DNA from: Symsagittifera roscoffensis
Taxonomy: Eukaryota; Xenacoelomorpha; Acoela; Convolutidae
Assembly: GCF_963678635.1 (NCBI RefSeq)
Contig: NC_087065.1
Coordinates: forward strand, 26,123,254-26,187,253
Reading direction: 5' to 3'
DNA length: 64,000 nucleotides
Of this stretch, positions 13,319 to 25,032 are shown piece by piece. The position numbers and the translations under genes are program-made. The notes beneath the pieces are model-generated. The model made no database searches. It had not been told where the DNA came from and saw only the letters and a program-made list of their open reading frames with translations. The first letter of the stretch is position 1, and each line of letters begins with the position of its first letter.

Positions 13319-15739
13319 GATTACATAATCTGCTGCTCAGGTAAAGTGAGTGACCAGCATAGTCTTCAGCTCGTCGCTCCTCAATCCGTCCGTGAACTTG
13401 GAGGCTATAACCGGGTTTCTTTCTGAGGTTCTTTCATCAGGGTTACCTCTCCTTCTTCGAGGTAGTTCGAGGTCAACCGAAGTTTTGTCAATGGACTCGT
13501 CATCCCTTTGATGCTTCTTCTAAAGCTTCATTAACGCCTGATGTTCTTGTACTCCAGAGCCGAAAAACTCAGTAAAATTTTGAAGATCTTTGAAGCACTA
13601 TCACGTTCATCGTCCCTTTTCGCGAAGACACAATTCAAGACCGTGCCCTCTAGATTGCTTGTTAATGCACTGCATCCTTTTTTTCGAGAGTTTTTCCCCA
13701 TCAAAGTGTAGCTTCAACGCCTCTATTCAGGTGGCAATGCAGCTTTCCGAATCGTGCTTATACAACTGCAGCTTCTTGAGAGTTCTTCGTGATCGGTCTC
13801 CTCTTTCAGTAGACTTTTAGAGTTCAGTAAGGAACATTTCAAGGGAATTGTTGGAGGGTTCAAACATTGAAGCATACATGTTAGCATCATGTGACACAGA
13901 TGTCAAATCTGGAACCTATCTCATTTGGAAATCGCGGGCAAATGTATCCCAGAGGCAGCTCCCGCCTCTGGAGGGAATGAATTCGTCCAGTCTGGCCTTT
14001 ACGGCGCTGCACTAGGCCTCTTCCATTCCTTCGACTCGAAGTTTGCTTTCTGTCTCGGGGGATCCTCTGGGTGTACGGTACTTCGGAACCCATTGATGGC
14101 TTACGCAAATCCTCAATTGTGTCTGAGCGAATGTCTCGGTTATTGCTTGTTAAAAGCTCAACGAGTTTTTGGATCATAAGTTTAGCATTAGCGCTAGGGC
14201 CTACTCACATTTGGGCCGGCGATTTTGCATCAACTAGATCGATCTTCAGTTATTCATGGACGTATTGAGCTCTCCAATCTACTCTGTCTGTTCTGTTCGT
14301 CGTAGCCTGTCGCAGTTCATGGAGACCTGCCAAACAATGGCAAACACGCCACTCACATCGTTAGCCGAGTCAAAAACGGGAGTCAGACTCAGAGAAGTCG
14401 ACGTTAATTGGGTTTGCAGCCTGCTGCTTGATGATGCACCATCCCTCTGCGTACCCATCGATATCATCAGTCTATCAAATGTTGAGAACATTTCCATTGT
14501 CATTCCATCCGACCAGAGGGGCAAAGCCGGATGGCAATCCATAACCTTGGAGTGCTGTCAAGCGTACATCGTATAAGGTCCTGAAACATTTGCGTTTTCG
14601 AACTTGAGCCTTCTTCTCAGGGATTTATGCTGGACATCATTGGATTTTTTTTTTGTTATGCCAGAGGGGATTGCTCTTTTCTCCGATTATTGCTCTTGGT
14701 CTCCGACCTGGACGAGTTTTTACTTAACACCTTTTTTCTTCGTTCCTTCAATTCTTTCCTGCTCATATTTGTCGCCGGATCCGTAAAAATCCCTATGATG
14801 GTGAGGGCGGGTTAGATTGAAAATGTATATGAATTTATGTGTATGCAAGTATTTGACTCTTTCAAAAATATATTTTTGTCTTCGAGAACCTCCATGAACT
14901 TGATTATGCTAAGACTAAACACTGGTTTTACCCAGTGGTGACATAAAATTATTACCACTCAAAATCTTACTTTATAATGATATCCCAAAACTTATTATGC
15001 AAAATAATCAACCCACACAAAAACACAAACAACGATGTTATAAAAACACACCCTATAAATGACAGCGATCTCTCATATCAGTATCAATCTACCGCCTTAG
15101 TTTTATTTAAGTACTGCCATGGTTCAAATGAAGCATTTTTTTGTAAAATACCACTGATGAATTCAATAGTGATGAAGTAAAACCAAATTTTAACGAAAAA
15201 GATTTATTTATTCAGAATTCTGCAAATGACCGAAACCCAGGACAACGGTCGTCTCATGTGGGTGTCTCTTTGCAATCGCTCTCATCGAGGTATTCCTCTA
15301 TATGTCCTGCAATTTCCGAGCTGTGCTATTCATAAGTCGAACTCTGATCGAAAATATTTAAGATTTTAATCCAAACAAAAGCTCTCGCACACTCAGACAG
15401 TCCAAGTGCACGAGAGTAAGGAATAATTTTTTTCTCAAGTGTGCTTTTCGAAAATAATACAGTCACCGAGGCCTTCTTTTATGTGTTGCCGGATTGCTCG
15501 AGCTTTTCAACTAAGTAGCTCAAGGCAACCAGACAACCAAAGTAACTATCGAAAAAAAATGTTCGCGTGCTCTGATGATTTTGATCAAGAATACCAAGTT
15601 GATCGCGAATCTCCGGTTCAACTGGTCAACTTACTACTAATATAAACGCCCCAAAGGTGGTCCATTTTCTATTTCAACTCTAAAGGCGTTCTTGATGTAA
15701 TTGAATTACTTCGCAGGGCCACCTAAGACGCTTAAATTA

Positions 15740-16510
15740 GTTCGGAGAAATACTTCGGAGGGTACTTTGGGTAGTAAAACCATTCCGGAGGGTTGCCCAA
15801 AATTTACTAAGGAGGGTTTTTAAGGGGCTTAATATAGTTCGGAGGGTTCCGTCGGAGGGTTCCGTCGGAGGGTTCCCTGAAGTTTCCGAAATTCCACTTT
15901 TTGTTTCAAAGGGTTCTCCGACTGTCTCCAAAATGGTTTGAAATAGGCTTGATTTACTAAGAAGAGTCACTTTTAACTTCTTCGGTGGGTTCCCCAAACA
16001 TTTCATATGAAGGAGCGTGTTAAGGGGCTTAACTGACTCCGGAGGGTAATTTTGGAGGGTTCTTCAAAAACCACAAAAAAGTACTTTTGCCGTGAAAAAA
16101 ACCTCCGATTGCCGTCTGTTTTCGGTAAAAAAAGTTAAGTTGAGCCGGTCAACCTGCCCTGTAGGTTTCAATTGAAATTTTGTAAAATTTTTATCCACTC
16201 TCCGAGGGTTTTTTCAATTTATACCCTCAGAGCTGACAAATTCTAAAAAAAATGGCCTTCTTTCCCTACTTGTATAGGTTTTCAGAGATTTTTTTTCGCA
16301 ATTCTGGCTAAAAGAGTTAAAAATACTTTAAACGAGCGCAGTAGCCCTATACAGTACAGGATTGATGCAAAAAACTGGAAAAAAAGTTGGTTAAGAATCA
16401 AAAATTTTTTTCAAAAAAATCGGATATGGACCTCCAATTCCTCCTTTTGCAATATTTAAGTCTCAATCCTTATCCACAGAACTAATCGGAGGGTTGTTTC
16501 AAAGCTGTTG
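15740..16510 (-). repeat. CGGAGGGTT short-motif cluster in gypsy B leader
   Basis: The + strand shows about ten copies of a (T)CGGAGGGTT-like motif between about 15750 and 16060, including three in tandem at 15838-15875 (GGAGGGTTCCGTC units), and another near 16488. The leader of element A has related CCGGAGGGGT motifs on its minus strand, so the B motifs appear in the opposite orientation. No coding region is present. Confidence 0.55.
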
Positions 16511-17299
16511 TTGTAGCTGAGCTCGTTATGCTCACAACCTCCTACTGCAAAGTTTTTTGTCGCTTTACCTCTAAGAAAACAAAATTTCTACCTTCAAAAA
16601 TGTTTGACGACATACAAAAAAAAGAGAAAAATTGGTCGAAAAAGACTTACTTTCTCGAATTCACTTCAACCTTTCTCCGCGCGTTTCTTTAATTAGGGGG
16701 ATTGAACTACGTATTAGTTCACTGCGCAGATGCTTGCTTCCGTTCAAAAAAAAACTCGGATATCCGAAAATTTAGGGTTAAAAGTTTGGCAGAAAATTGT
16801 TTATTTTTTCGACAAATTTAGGGTCTTTTGGGTCTAAAAAGGGAGATAGAAAAAATATAACGCAAATTGTAACCTACTAGTAACCGCTAATTAAAAAAAC
16901 TATACCCTCTTTTTTCAACACAAAACCCAAATTAGGACCCTATCAGCTTGCCGCGCACGATTGTTACTATGCCGCAATACCCTCCAGTCAACGGCAAAAT
17001 TATCATTAACGTGCTTGAAAACAGTGCTTGAAAACTCATAAAATAACCAAGGAATATACAAACCGTCATTTTATGTTTTTTTACTGTTTTTGGTCATTTT
17101 TTTGCTTTTTAATTTATTTGTACTTTTTGGTTTTAAAAAATGTTTTTGGCTTTTTCTAAGTTTTAAACTAATTTTTTAGTCGTACGCTTTCCCTTTAAAT
17201 GCTTTTTTGATGCCAGAGCTTTGGGAGAAGTGGTTTCATGACTTCCCACATAATCTTTCGACCCCGGAATTTACGGCATAGTAAGGCCTCTAACTCGAG

Positions 17300-18300
17300 C
17301 ACACGCCTGGAGCGGAGAGTTCGTCGCTAAAAGTTTGCTAACCGTGATGGGATATTGCTTTCAACAGGCCTATCCAGGAGTACCCTAAAAACGTCTACGG
17401 AACATTCGCCCATAAATACACACACAGTGACCGAGTGTAGAGAAAGTCACTATTGACGACTGAAGGACGTCAGTTGCCTGAATTCTTCTCGTTTACCACC
17501 GTCTTGACCTAGCCAGTTGACTTTCTTGTCCAGCTAACCATCATGTTACAGTTTATAGGCCATCAGCCAAACTAATATCAGTCAGTTTTCCTTTACATGC
17601 AAAATCAACCTCATAGTTGGGTCTCCGATCCCCAGACAACGTGATTAAAACTAAAAACACGACTAAAATCCATAATTAGAGATATTTTTAGTGACAGTTA
17701 TATATATTAGATCGAGATATTTCTAGTGACATTTATATATTAGATCCATTATGGATGGGTTGAACCTTTCCTCGCGCCTAACTACTCATGCTCTGAAATA
17801 CCATATCAATGATAAATTAAATTAAATGCAGTCAGGGCAGTAAAGTAGCTAAAAGGCGGTTAATGTTCGTTAAAATAGTCTCTGGTCACCGGGCCTCCAA
17901 TTCCAACCTCCACCAGAAATAAAGTCGTTATCTCTTAATTCTGTTGCTCGCAAGGGTTCGGAGCTGTCCCGAATATCCCACTGGACTATCTGATTCCGCT
18001 TTCTTCCACAAGAAAGCCTCCTATCATTGCTTTGTGTCGTTTTTTGATTTCTTATATCTCTTTTTCACGAGTATTTTTTGTCTCTTATTCGGCTGTTGTG
18101 TCTTTGAAGCGTTGTTTTTTTTCAAAATTGCCGTTTTTAGCTTTTCTCAGAAAGATTCCAGTCCCAAAAACGTGAAAAATTAAACTTTAGGAGTATTCGG
18201 AGTCTCCTTTTGCTGAGAAAATTTAAATTTAAACAAAAAAAATAAAATTGATCATGAAAACATTTCAATCGAGAAACCCGAAAGTTTTCCTTTTGACAGA
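17300..18300 (-). repeat. diverged LTR of gypsy B
   Basis: The order of recognisable blocks matches the LTR of element A, including ACATTCGCCC, CATGCAAAAT...CTCATAGTTGGGTCTC, and GATGGGTTGAACC. The divergence is much greater than between A and C. The outer end is not precisely defined; similarity fades near 18240-18300. Confidence 0.55.
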
Positions 18301-18429
18301 TCCATTATTTCTTTTCGAGAGTACTTTTATATCTAATAATAATATTTTTTTCATTCATTTTTTTCCACTCAAGTTGTATTTGTATATTCAATTGCCTGGT
18401 TATATGTTGAACTTTTTATGACAACTCCA

Positions 18430-19015
18430 TTTTGTTCCAGCATGTATGTAGCAGCATACATATAGGACCAATAATGTTTGTACTCCACATCAACTCCATG
18501 ACAGATGGAGTCACCTCCATTATGTTTCTTTATGATGATGATGCATAAATTTACAGACCAATTACAACCAATAAAAAAAGATACAAGCTGCTGTCAAATC
18601 TGATTCGACTTTTAACGTGGAACAAAGGAAATTCAACGAAATTGAATCAGTCGAAATGCCACAAACTAACAATATCAGAAAGAACGAAGTCGACAGAAAG
18701 AAATTATACATTGGATGACAAAAACACCGTGAGCAATGTAGAAAAGGAGAAAAATCTGTGGGCCATCATAGACTCCAGATTACTTTTTTGAGAACTCATT
18801 TTGCTACGAAAACAAAGTTAGCTGATAGTTTCGTTGCTATCATAAAGACAGGATTTTAGAACTTAACGGAGGAAATCATGGCGACTCTCTACAAAACCTT
18901 GGTGAGACCGCATCTGGAATACGCGAATCAGTCGTTGAACCTATTCCTGTATAAAGACAAAGTAGCGTTTAAAATCGTTCAGCCAAGGGCAACCAGATTA
19001 TTCCCAAGTTTGTAG
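18430..19015 (+). pseudogene. non-LTR retrotransposon RT fragment
   Basis: Broken + strand translation resembles the C-terminal half of a LINE reverse transcriptase. It has a catalytic-box remnant (FLYDDDA near 18520), then a segment with NVEKEKNLWAIID, the usual step after the RT core, then TLYKTLVRPHLEYAN and a VQPRATRLFPSL remnant. Several stops and frame changes are present. It is an old insertion. Confidence 0.6.
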
Positions 19016-19379
19016 CCGTCCGCTTTGGAATCAGTTGTAACTTTTCAGCCTTCGCAGCCGTTTATACACATCGGACAATGTTACGCCATCTTATTTGGTT
19101 CATCGCGTGCTTTCTTGGAGTCGTGAGGTCTGATAATGCTGATATGTTGGGAATTAGAATAACATTCGTGAAAACGAGGTTCTGTCTATTGAAACGAGAT
19201 ATGTCTCTGTTTAGAGTTGTGGCAAAAGTGCTGTTTTGTCTTCCTCTAAACTGTTTGAGGTTTTTTGTGTCGCAGTATGTAGACATAACTCTCCAACACG
19301 GACTGGACTGTCTTCGCTCATTCTGAGTGTGTGACCGAAGGTTCTCCATCTCTTGTCTAGAAAATGAAAAACTAGTTAA

Positions 19380-19530
19380 GTTGTGGCAAAAGGCGGCAAA
19401 CTTTAGAAAAGGCGGTCGTCTGAAGCGTACAGACAAATTAACCTACCTCGGGAACCCGGTTGAATTGGTTAATTCATATTGTTACCTAGGAGTTACCTAC
19501 TCAAAGCAGCCCCAGTCACCATTTCAATGA
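19380..19530 (+). pseudogene. second small LINE RT fragment
   Basis: The peptide TYLGNPVELVNSYCYLGVTY has the pattern seen downstream of the catalytic box of non-LTR reverse transcriptases (a KYLGVTF-type strand). It lies a few hundred bases from the fragment at 18430-19015 but is a different piece. The assignment is by motif only. Confidence 0.4.
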
Positions 19531-20159
19531 GCAAAAACAGAAGGGTATCAAACAAACGAATATACTAGCTGAAAAGTGGACAAAAGAAAAGTATCATTTG
19601 AGAGCACCCATAAAGTTTTCTGCTAAATGGTTCTCCCATCTGCAACGTATGCCCATCGAAATTTTGCAAAAACGGCAGACTTTTTGATCTGAGTTGGAGG
19701 TTATTTTCAAAAAAGATGGTTTGGAATATCCAAGTTCTCGTCAAACACTCGACTACATGAACATCTAGTGGATAACGACTACCTAAATATCAAAACCTCA
19801 ATTGGTTTTCAAAGATGTGCCATAGGCAGCTGTTATGTTAATAATTTCCATCACAAGCTTTGTCAAAATGAAAATTGCTATAGTCCAAAAAAAAGAATGT
19901 AAATGACGATTTTGCGACCAGAGTACAGATAACTACACGCATCTACTTTCACAGTGTACCTTCGAAGCACAGAAGTTGCCACGAAAACGAGTGAAACTGC
20001 TACTTTCTCAAGCTTGATTGATACAATTTCGATAGACTCGAAAGTTAAAACATATTTGTCTCTTTATTGAGATGTTATAATTCAATTAATTATTTGTTTA
20101 TTTTTTTAATTGTGTTGTGGCACATTTCAAATATGCGTCGCTATTAGATATTCTATGTG
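19531..20159. other. no gene seen
   Basis: About 630 bp of low-complexity AT-rich sequence with stops in all frames. The first part may be a further remnant of the preceding LINE piece, but I cannot support it. Confidence 0.4.
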
Positions 20160-20530
20160 CATTATGTGCATTGTAAGCGGACTCGGCAACAGGCACAAAT
20201 CAAATTTGTTGTGGAATCCCAAACATTGCTACATTTCCTTGATCTTCTCTGATGTTTTGGATTCCACAAACAAATTAATAAAATACCGTACCGTTCAAAA
20301 TTGCTCAAAAATTGGGCAAATTTGCGCATTCCGCAACCGAATTTGCACAATCGAGTACGGTTTGTGGAAACCACAAACAAATAATGAGACATGTGTATAG
20401 CTGAAATGAGCTGTTGCGGATACCGTAACTGTGAGCGTAATCCGTAAATTGTAAGTGAAATCCGCAAATTCGAAGAGTAGTCCGCAAACTGTAGGTGGAA
20501 ACCGCATTTTGTTTGCGGATTCCGTTTACA
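20160..20530. repeat. palindromic GGATTCC/TTTGTGG repeat cluster
   Basis: Arms TTGTTGTGGAATCC (about 20207) and GGATTCCACAAACAA (about 20260) form an inverted repeat. A second palindrome GTTTGTGGAAACCACAAAC lies near 20360. From 20410 to 20525 several ATCCGCAAA and GGATTCCG units follow at about 20-30 bp spacing. Related GGAATCC/GGATTCC-rich sequence occurs at 21380-21440, 27060-27260 and 57690-57720. Confidence 0.55.
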
Positions 20531-20599
20531 TATATGTATGTGTAGTAGCGCTTAAAAATATATCTTTTAATTACTATGTTGATCAGCTACCAGCTGGAA

Positions 20600-20815
20600 T
20601 ACCAAAGATTTGATCTCAATTCCTGTCAAAAGTCGAACTTCGATCTCAAATCCTGTCGAACATACCCAACTTCGATCTCAAACCCTGATAAACATACGCA
20701 ACTTCGATCTCATCTAAATTCCTGTCAAACATACCTAGTTTCAATCTCATTTCTTACAAAGGTTAACTTCGATCACAATTCCTGTCATCAATCTCAATTC
20801 CTGTAAACCTATTTA
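20600..20815. repeat. degenerate minisatellite, unit about 30-36 bp
   Basis: The unit is approximately ACTTCGATCTCAATTCCTGT plus CAAACATACCCA. Six or seven imperfect copies are recognisable, with unit length varying between copies. No coding potential is credible. Confidence 0.7.
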
Positions 20816-21446
20816 TCAGTTCATTTCAAGCCAGTCAAATAAATAAAAAAGTTTTATTTTAGCCATTTTGAAATAATTTCAAAATGCGAAACCAGAATAT
20901 AGCTTGATAAGGCAATATTTTCAGGACTATATATTCGTGTTTTCGAACTTAAAATTTAATTCTGCTCTAACTCAATTTCGGTAAATTTATCTAATTTTAA
21001 TTTGCTCAAATTAGTTAAATAGATCATTTACTCCCTGTGACTGAATCGCTCCCAGAAATTGAATCTCGAATACAAAAAAAAATTAATACTGAATCTCAAT
21101 TACTGAATCCCAAAAACTGACCTAAATCGGCGATATGTGAATACAATAACGAATTCACCCAAATACCGAATTAATCCAATGGATTTATTCGGTGTATTGT
21201 TTCCAAAAATATGATCCCAAAAACTGCTTACAAATACTAAAGTGTGACATCCATTGATTTAGCGAAAACCAATGTTTTAAGATTTGTTCGTGGATTCCGC
21301 TGACAATGGTTAAGTCCTTGCTTTTGAATTCTGCATGTGCATAGGCAAGTTTAGTAATAAACAAATTTCTGAATTCCTCTACAGTTTGCGGATTCCGCTT
21401 ACAAATTTTGCGGATTTTTTTAAACATTTTTCGGAATCTACTTACA
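20816..21446. other. no gene; AT-rich with repeat fragments
   Basis: No credible coding sequence. The last 70 bp carry GCGGATTCCGCTTAC units like the cluster at 20160-20530, directly before the LTR start. Confidence 0.45.
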
Positions 21447-22695
21447 TGTGACATTCGACCAGAATGTACACGAAAATGCAAAGTCGGAATTTGAACTTTT
21501 ATTGATGCATCTGACCGAGAAAATAGACGATTTTAACGAATTAGTGGTCTTAATCGTTCATTTTGACGAACGCAGAAGGGTTAATTGGGACTTTCATGTA
21601 AAGTTTTAAAAATTCGTTCAAAAAGAAAGACACGTGACAACGTCGAAATTTCGCGCCAACTGAAAAATGCGAAAAGAAAACGGAACAAGCGAATTCGTGG
21701 AGAAAAGCAGTAAACGGAAATTGTGTGATACTGATCGAGATTGAAGAAAACCTTACGAAGATTATTCCGAGTTGTATTAATTGCGCCGCTACAATTGTTA
21801 CAACGCCAATCCCGAGAACAAGGAAGGGTGTTGGGACGGCGTGTCCAGCCTTCCTGAAAGAAAAAAGAGGGTTATTTCCCGGATTCCAGAATCCGCAGGG
21901 GTCTCGGGAGGAGAACTCAAACTGTATTTTATGAACTTTTAGCTTCTGGTCATGTCCTGAATTGAATTATTAACATCTAAATTCGTTTTCAGATTATGAG
22001 AAGCTAGGAGTTAAGGAAAAGGGTTGATCCATCTTCGTTGGAGATGATGATTTTTATCTACTGAACAAAAATAATAGTAATATGATAAATAAGTAGCAGC
22101 CCTTTTTTCAGGAGTGACCTCGTGGTCTGGGGATACGGAGACCCAGCCATGAGCTCACTATTCCTGCATGTAATTAAATTAATTAGATCGTTCTGATCGA
22201 AGCCGGAAAATCGACCCGTTGTTAGACCCGTTGTTAGAAAGATCACCAAAAGAACTAGCTTTGGCAGAGACTGTGAAAAGCATGTAGAGCTGTGTTTAGA
22301 CGTTAGCCAGTCGTTTTGGAACCTAATTTTATTTTCCGTCGATATGTACTTCCGAATGTTACATAGATGTTTTTGTGGCGCTCCTGGGTGTTATTCATTT
22401 TTAACATCATGACCGGCGGAACATTAACGAGTTCTCCGCGTCGAGCAGATGCTCAAAGTAAGTCCCTAGCCACCTAGGCGGAAGGGTAGTTCGGAACGCG
22501 GAAGCCTTCCGGATTCCCGAAACTAGCTTTTTAACCTAGTTAAGACCAAAAATTCAGGTAGCAGGAAGGGTGCGGGGATTGGCCGTCCCGTCGTTCCCTG
22601 AGAAGTTTGTGACCAAAAACACTTAAAGATATACAGGAAACTAAACAAAAAGTAGTATAGTACCTAAGAAAAACAAAAAAACATAAAAAGTAACG
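21447..22695 (+). repeat. left LTR of element C
   Basis: About 1.25 kb, collinear with the LTR of gypsy A read on the minus strand (8692 to about 7430). Shared sequence ends at about 22690 with the A-rich ACATAAAAAG stretch. The TG start is clear; the CA end is not fixed. Confidence 0.75.
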
Positions 22696-22727
22696 TGGAG
22701 GATCACATCTGTGGAGGTCTGGATTGA

Positions 22728-23597
22728 GTGAAGACTCTTGTAAAGCAACACAAGCAATTAATGATATTGTTTGGGAACATCGTAATGGAAGCAAAAACAG
22801 AAACGGAATTGATCGCAGATTGCCATGGAGGAACCGAGGTGAATCTAGTGACTGCACTAGGATTCTACAGCATGTTTGGTTATTTAGAGTCACTACTGAA
22901 TCAAGAACAAAAGCATGAGATGGTCACGACCATCAGTGTAGAAGTGTTTCCGGGAGTTTTCCAAAATAAACAAAAGTATATTGGAAAGTGGAGGGAAGCA
23001 ATCGAGGCGGAAATGAATATCTGGCACAGTGAAACCTATCATAGACCGTCGGGAGCGCAATATCTAGTGGGATCAACGTTAGCTCCAATGTGCAAAAGCA
23101 GATACCCAGTGCATTTTGTAGCGATGGATGTGAGAAGTACGAGGACGATCGTGGATCAAGCCTTCTCAGTGCTGAAATGCGTAAGACTAGTGAGGATGTC
23201 GGAAAAATTTTACGAGTTATTGTGCAAGATGTTGTCAGCAGTTCCAGACAGAACCAAAGAAGATTTAGAACCGATACTGAGAAAGAAATTCATGGGATAC
23301 GCCAGTGGGAAATTCAGTGACTTTGAAAGACAGAAACAGAAAGGTTCAACAGTCACAGATTACAATGCAGTAGACGAGAATGAAGAAATCAACCGAGTGA
23401 TGATGGAACTGGAACCACTACTGGAAGCGTCCAGAAAGCGTAATTGGAGGAGCATCATGTTGACACATGATGAGTTCCCCTGCCATTGCTTGATACAAAC
23501 ATGGTGGTATCGCGGGCGTAGTAATCTGGTGTTGATTTGGGAGTGTGGAGTGCTGCTCTCCATGGGTTTACCAGATTCATCACAGCCAAAACGATAG
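22728..23597 (+). pseudogene. unidentified ORF inside LTR element C (289 codons), likely frame-broken
   Basis: I do not recognise this protein. It starts at ATG 22728, about 30 bp after the left LTR, and is Lys/Glu-rich with helical stretches (for example MLSAVPDRTKEDLEPIL) and few cysteines. Near 23530 the reading appears to switch frame: a neighbouring + frame holds an uninterrupted hydrophobic segment, TIVIVGVMMAIQWLIAHV, at about 23590-23645, followed by basic residues. That pattern would fit a membrane-anchored protein in the env position of an LTR element, but this is inference. No fusion peptide or cleavage site was identified. A host gene trapped between two LTRs is an alternative. 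Confidence 0.4.
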
Positions 23598-23645
23598 TGA
23601 TAGTGGGAGTTATGATGGCGATACAATGGTTGATAGCTCATGTGA

Positions 23646-25032
23646 AAGAGAACAATCGAGAAAAAACGCCTTGCAGGAATTGGATTGTCATAAAGATTTA
23701 GATCTTTTTGAGACAACGTGCAAAATCCTGAACATTCCGATGAAAACGAAAAAGATATGGGCCTGGAGACAACTGATGCCATAGTTTAGAGCCAAAATGA
23801 CTGCATGGTTGTACGAACATGCCATGAAGCATAAGTCGAAGCACAGCAGAGTGTACAGTGCGTATCAGCTGGACATTGGAGCAGGAGCTTTCAAGTGAGC
23901 TGTTGGAACTCATCGGAAGGCAGTGACCACCACAAGAAAGAGGACGTCTAGAACAAGTGAGTGTGACGGGAGAGAAAGAGAAGAAATAATGATTGAAGAC
24001 TTGGAGAGAAACGTGACGTTGTGCCTCCACAAGAGCTTCTGCCGAAACAAGGAAACTAATGTCGATCCTCTATCTTGTTGTAAACAAAGAGTAAAAGAGC
24101 AGAAGTGTTGGAGGACTGCCTCCAACAGCGTCAGAATAGTTACCGACGTCTTGCAAGACACTGAGACTGAAAGTTCGGAGTCAATGTCGCAGGAGGAGGA
24201 GATGGAACATTGACAAATAGCCGAAAAACAAGATGCAAAAAGAAGAACAATTAGAAAAACTTAGAAGTTTTAGAACTTCTAAACGACTAAAACAGAGAGT
24301 GAACTAGGAAGTAAACAGAGAAGCCACGATGGAGAAGATGTAAAAACTCAGAATTGCCAGAATTGTTTATGTGAGAAAAAATCAAATGAGAAACAAAGCA
24401 ACTAAGTTTGCAATTGAAACTGAAGAGAAAACATTTAGTTGAATTTTGAAGATGAAAGAATTTGTTGCATTTATAAAATTGCGTTATGTTTTAGTTAGTG
24501 GTCTGAGAGACACTTACTGTTTATGTAGAAAAACTTGAGTGGTGAAAATATAAAATATTTCAGCCTGCATGATTGTTTTTAATCAACTAAGATGACTGAT
24601 CACTTTGTGGTGACATGAAAGGCTTGGGTAATCTCTTGAAGAGGACGATTATTCCATTGTTCCTTCTACCCACCGAATTCCTTAAATTTAATATTCATGA
24701 GCTATAACAACTAAATTACCGAAGTGAAGAAGCATAGTAGGATAAATTTAGTTTAATGGTTGGCAGGAGAAAAAGTTTTAAATCGGGACATAGACATTAG
24801 AAGTCAGAAAAGATGTTTTACCCTAAGTCATATCCTCGAAAGTGCATATTAGTGAAAGAGTTTGGAAGGCTATAATAGTGTAGTACGATGCCATTTGTAT
24901 TTTGCAGTGAGTCGATATGACGTGGATAAAAGTGATTTCATGCATTTTGTAAGTTCTGTTCGATGGCACTCTATCATTTTGATGAAGATTACGGGATTCA
25001 ATGAGGACAATGACCGAGTTTTCCGTGGAGTA
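23646..25032 (+). other. remaining internal region of element C; no identified gene
   Basis: The stretch contains a 96-codon + ORF at 23923-24213 (basic and Glu-rich, not recognised) followed by AT-rich noncoding sequence. No polypurine tract of convincing length is present before the LTR start at 25033. Confidence 0.4.

Larger units (their letters stand above)
9750..14475 (-). repeat. tandem duplication inside gypsy B
   Basis: Two direct copies start at 9751 and 11931 (both TGTGTGAGTGAGAAACTTCT) and end at about 11918 and 14473 (both at CATCGA.ATCATCAGTC). Copy 1 lacks about 560 bp present in copy 2 (13725-14300); the deletion joins at GTAGCCTGTCGCAG, a microhomology. Copy 2 lacks about 220 bp present in copy 1 (10885-11105). 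The two copies are clearly alike but carry many substitutions, so the duplication is not recent. Confidence 0.8.
9219..18300 (-). mobile_element. Ty3/gypsy LTR retrotransposon B, truncated and internally duplicated
   Basis: This is a diverged relative of element A in the same orientation. From right to left it has an LTR (about 18300-17300), a leader (to about 14500), gag remnants, protease remnants, and the start of the RT region, ending at about 9219 before the RT core. The segment at 9452-9646 matches A near 1150-1330, with the shared string SETNDGLYNCSNFPE against SETDDGLSSCSNFPE. About 2.2-2.6 kb of the gag-protease part is tandemly duplicated. All frames are broken. Confidence 0.75.

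Noticed and set aside
22540-24161. Minus-strand ORFs across element C internal region
   Set aside because: They are shadows of the + strand ORF or of LTR sequence, with no family resemblance.
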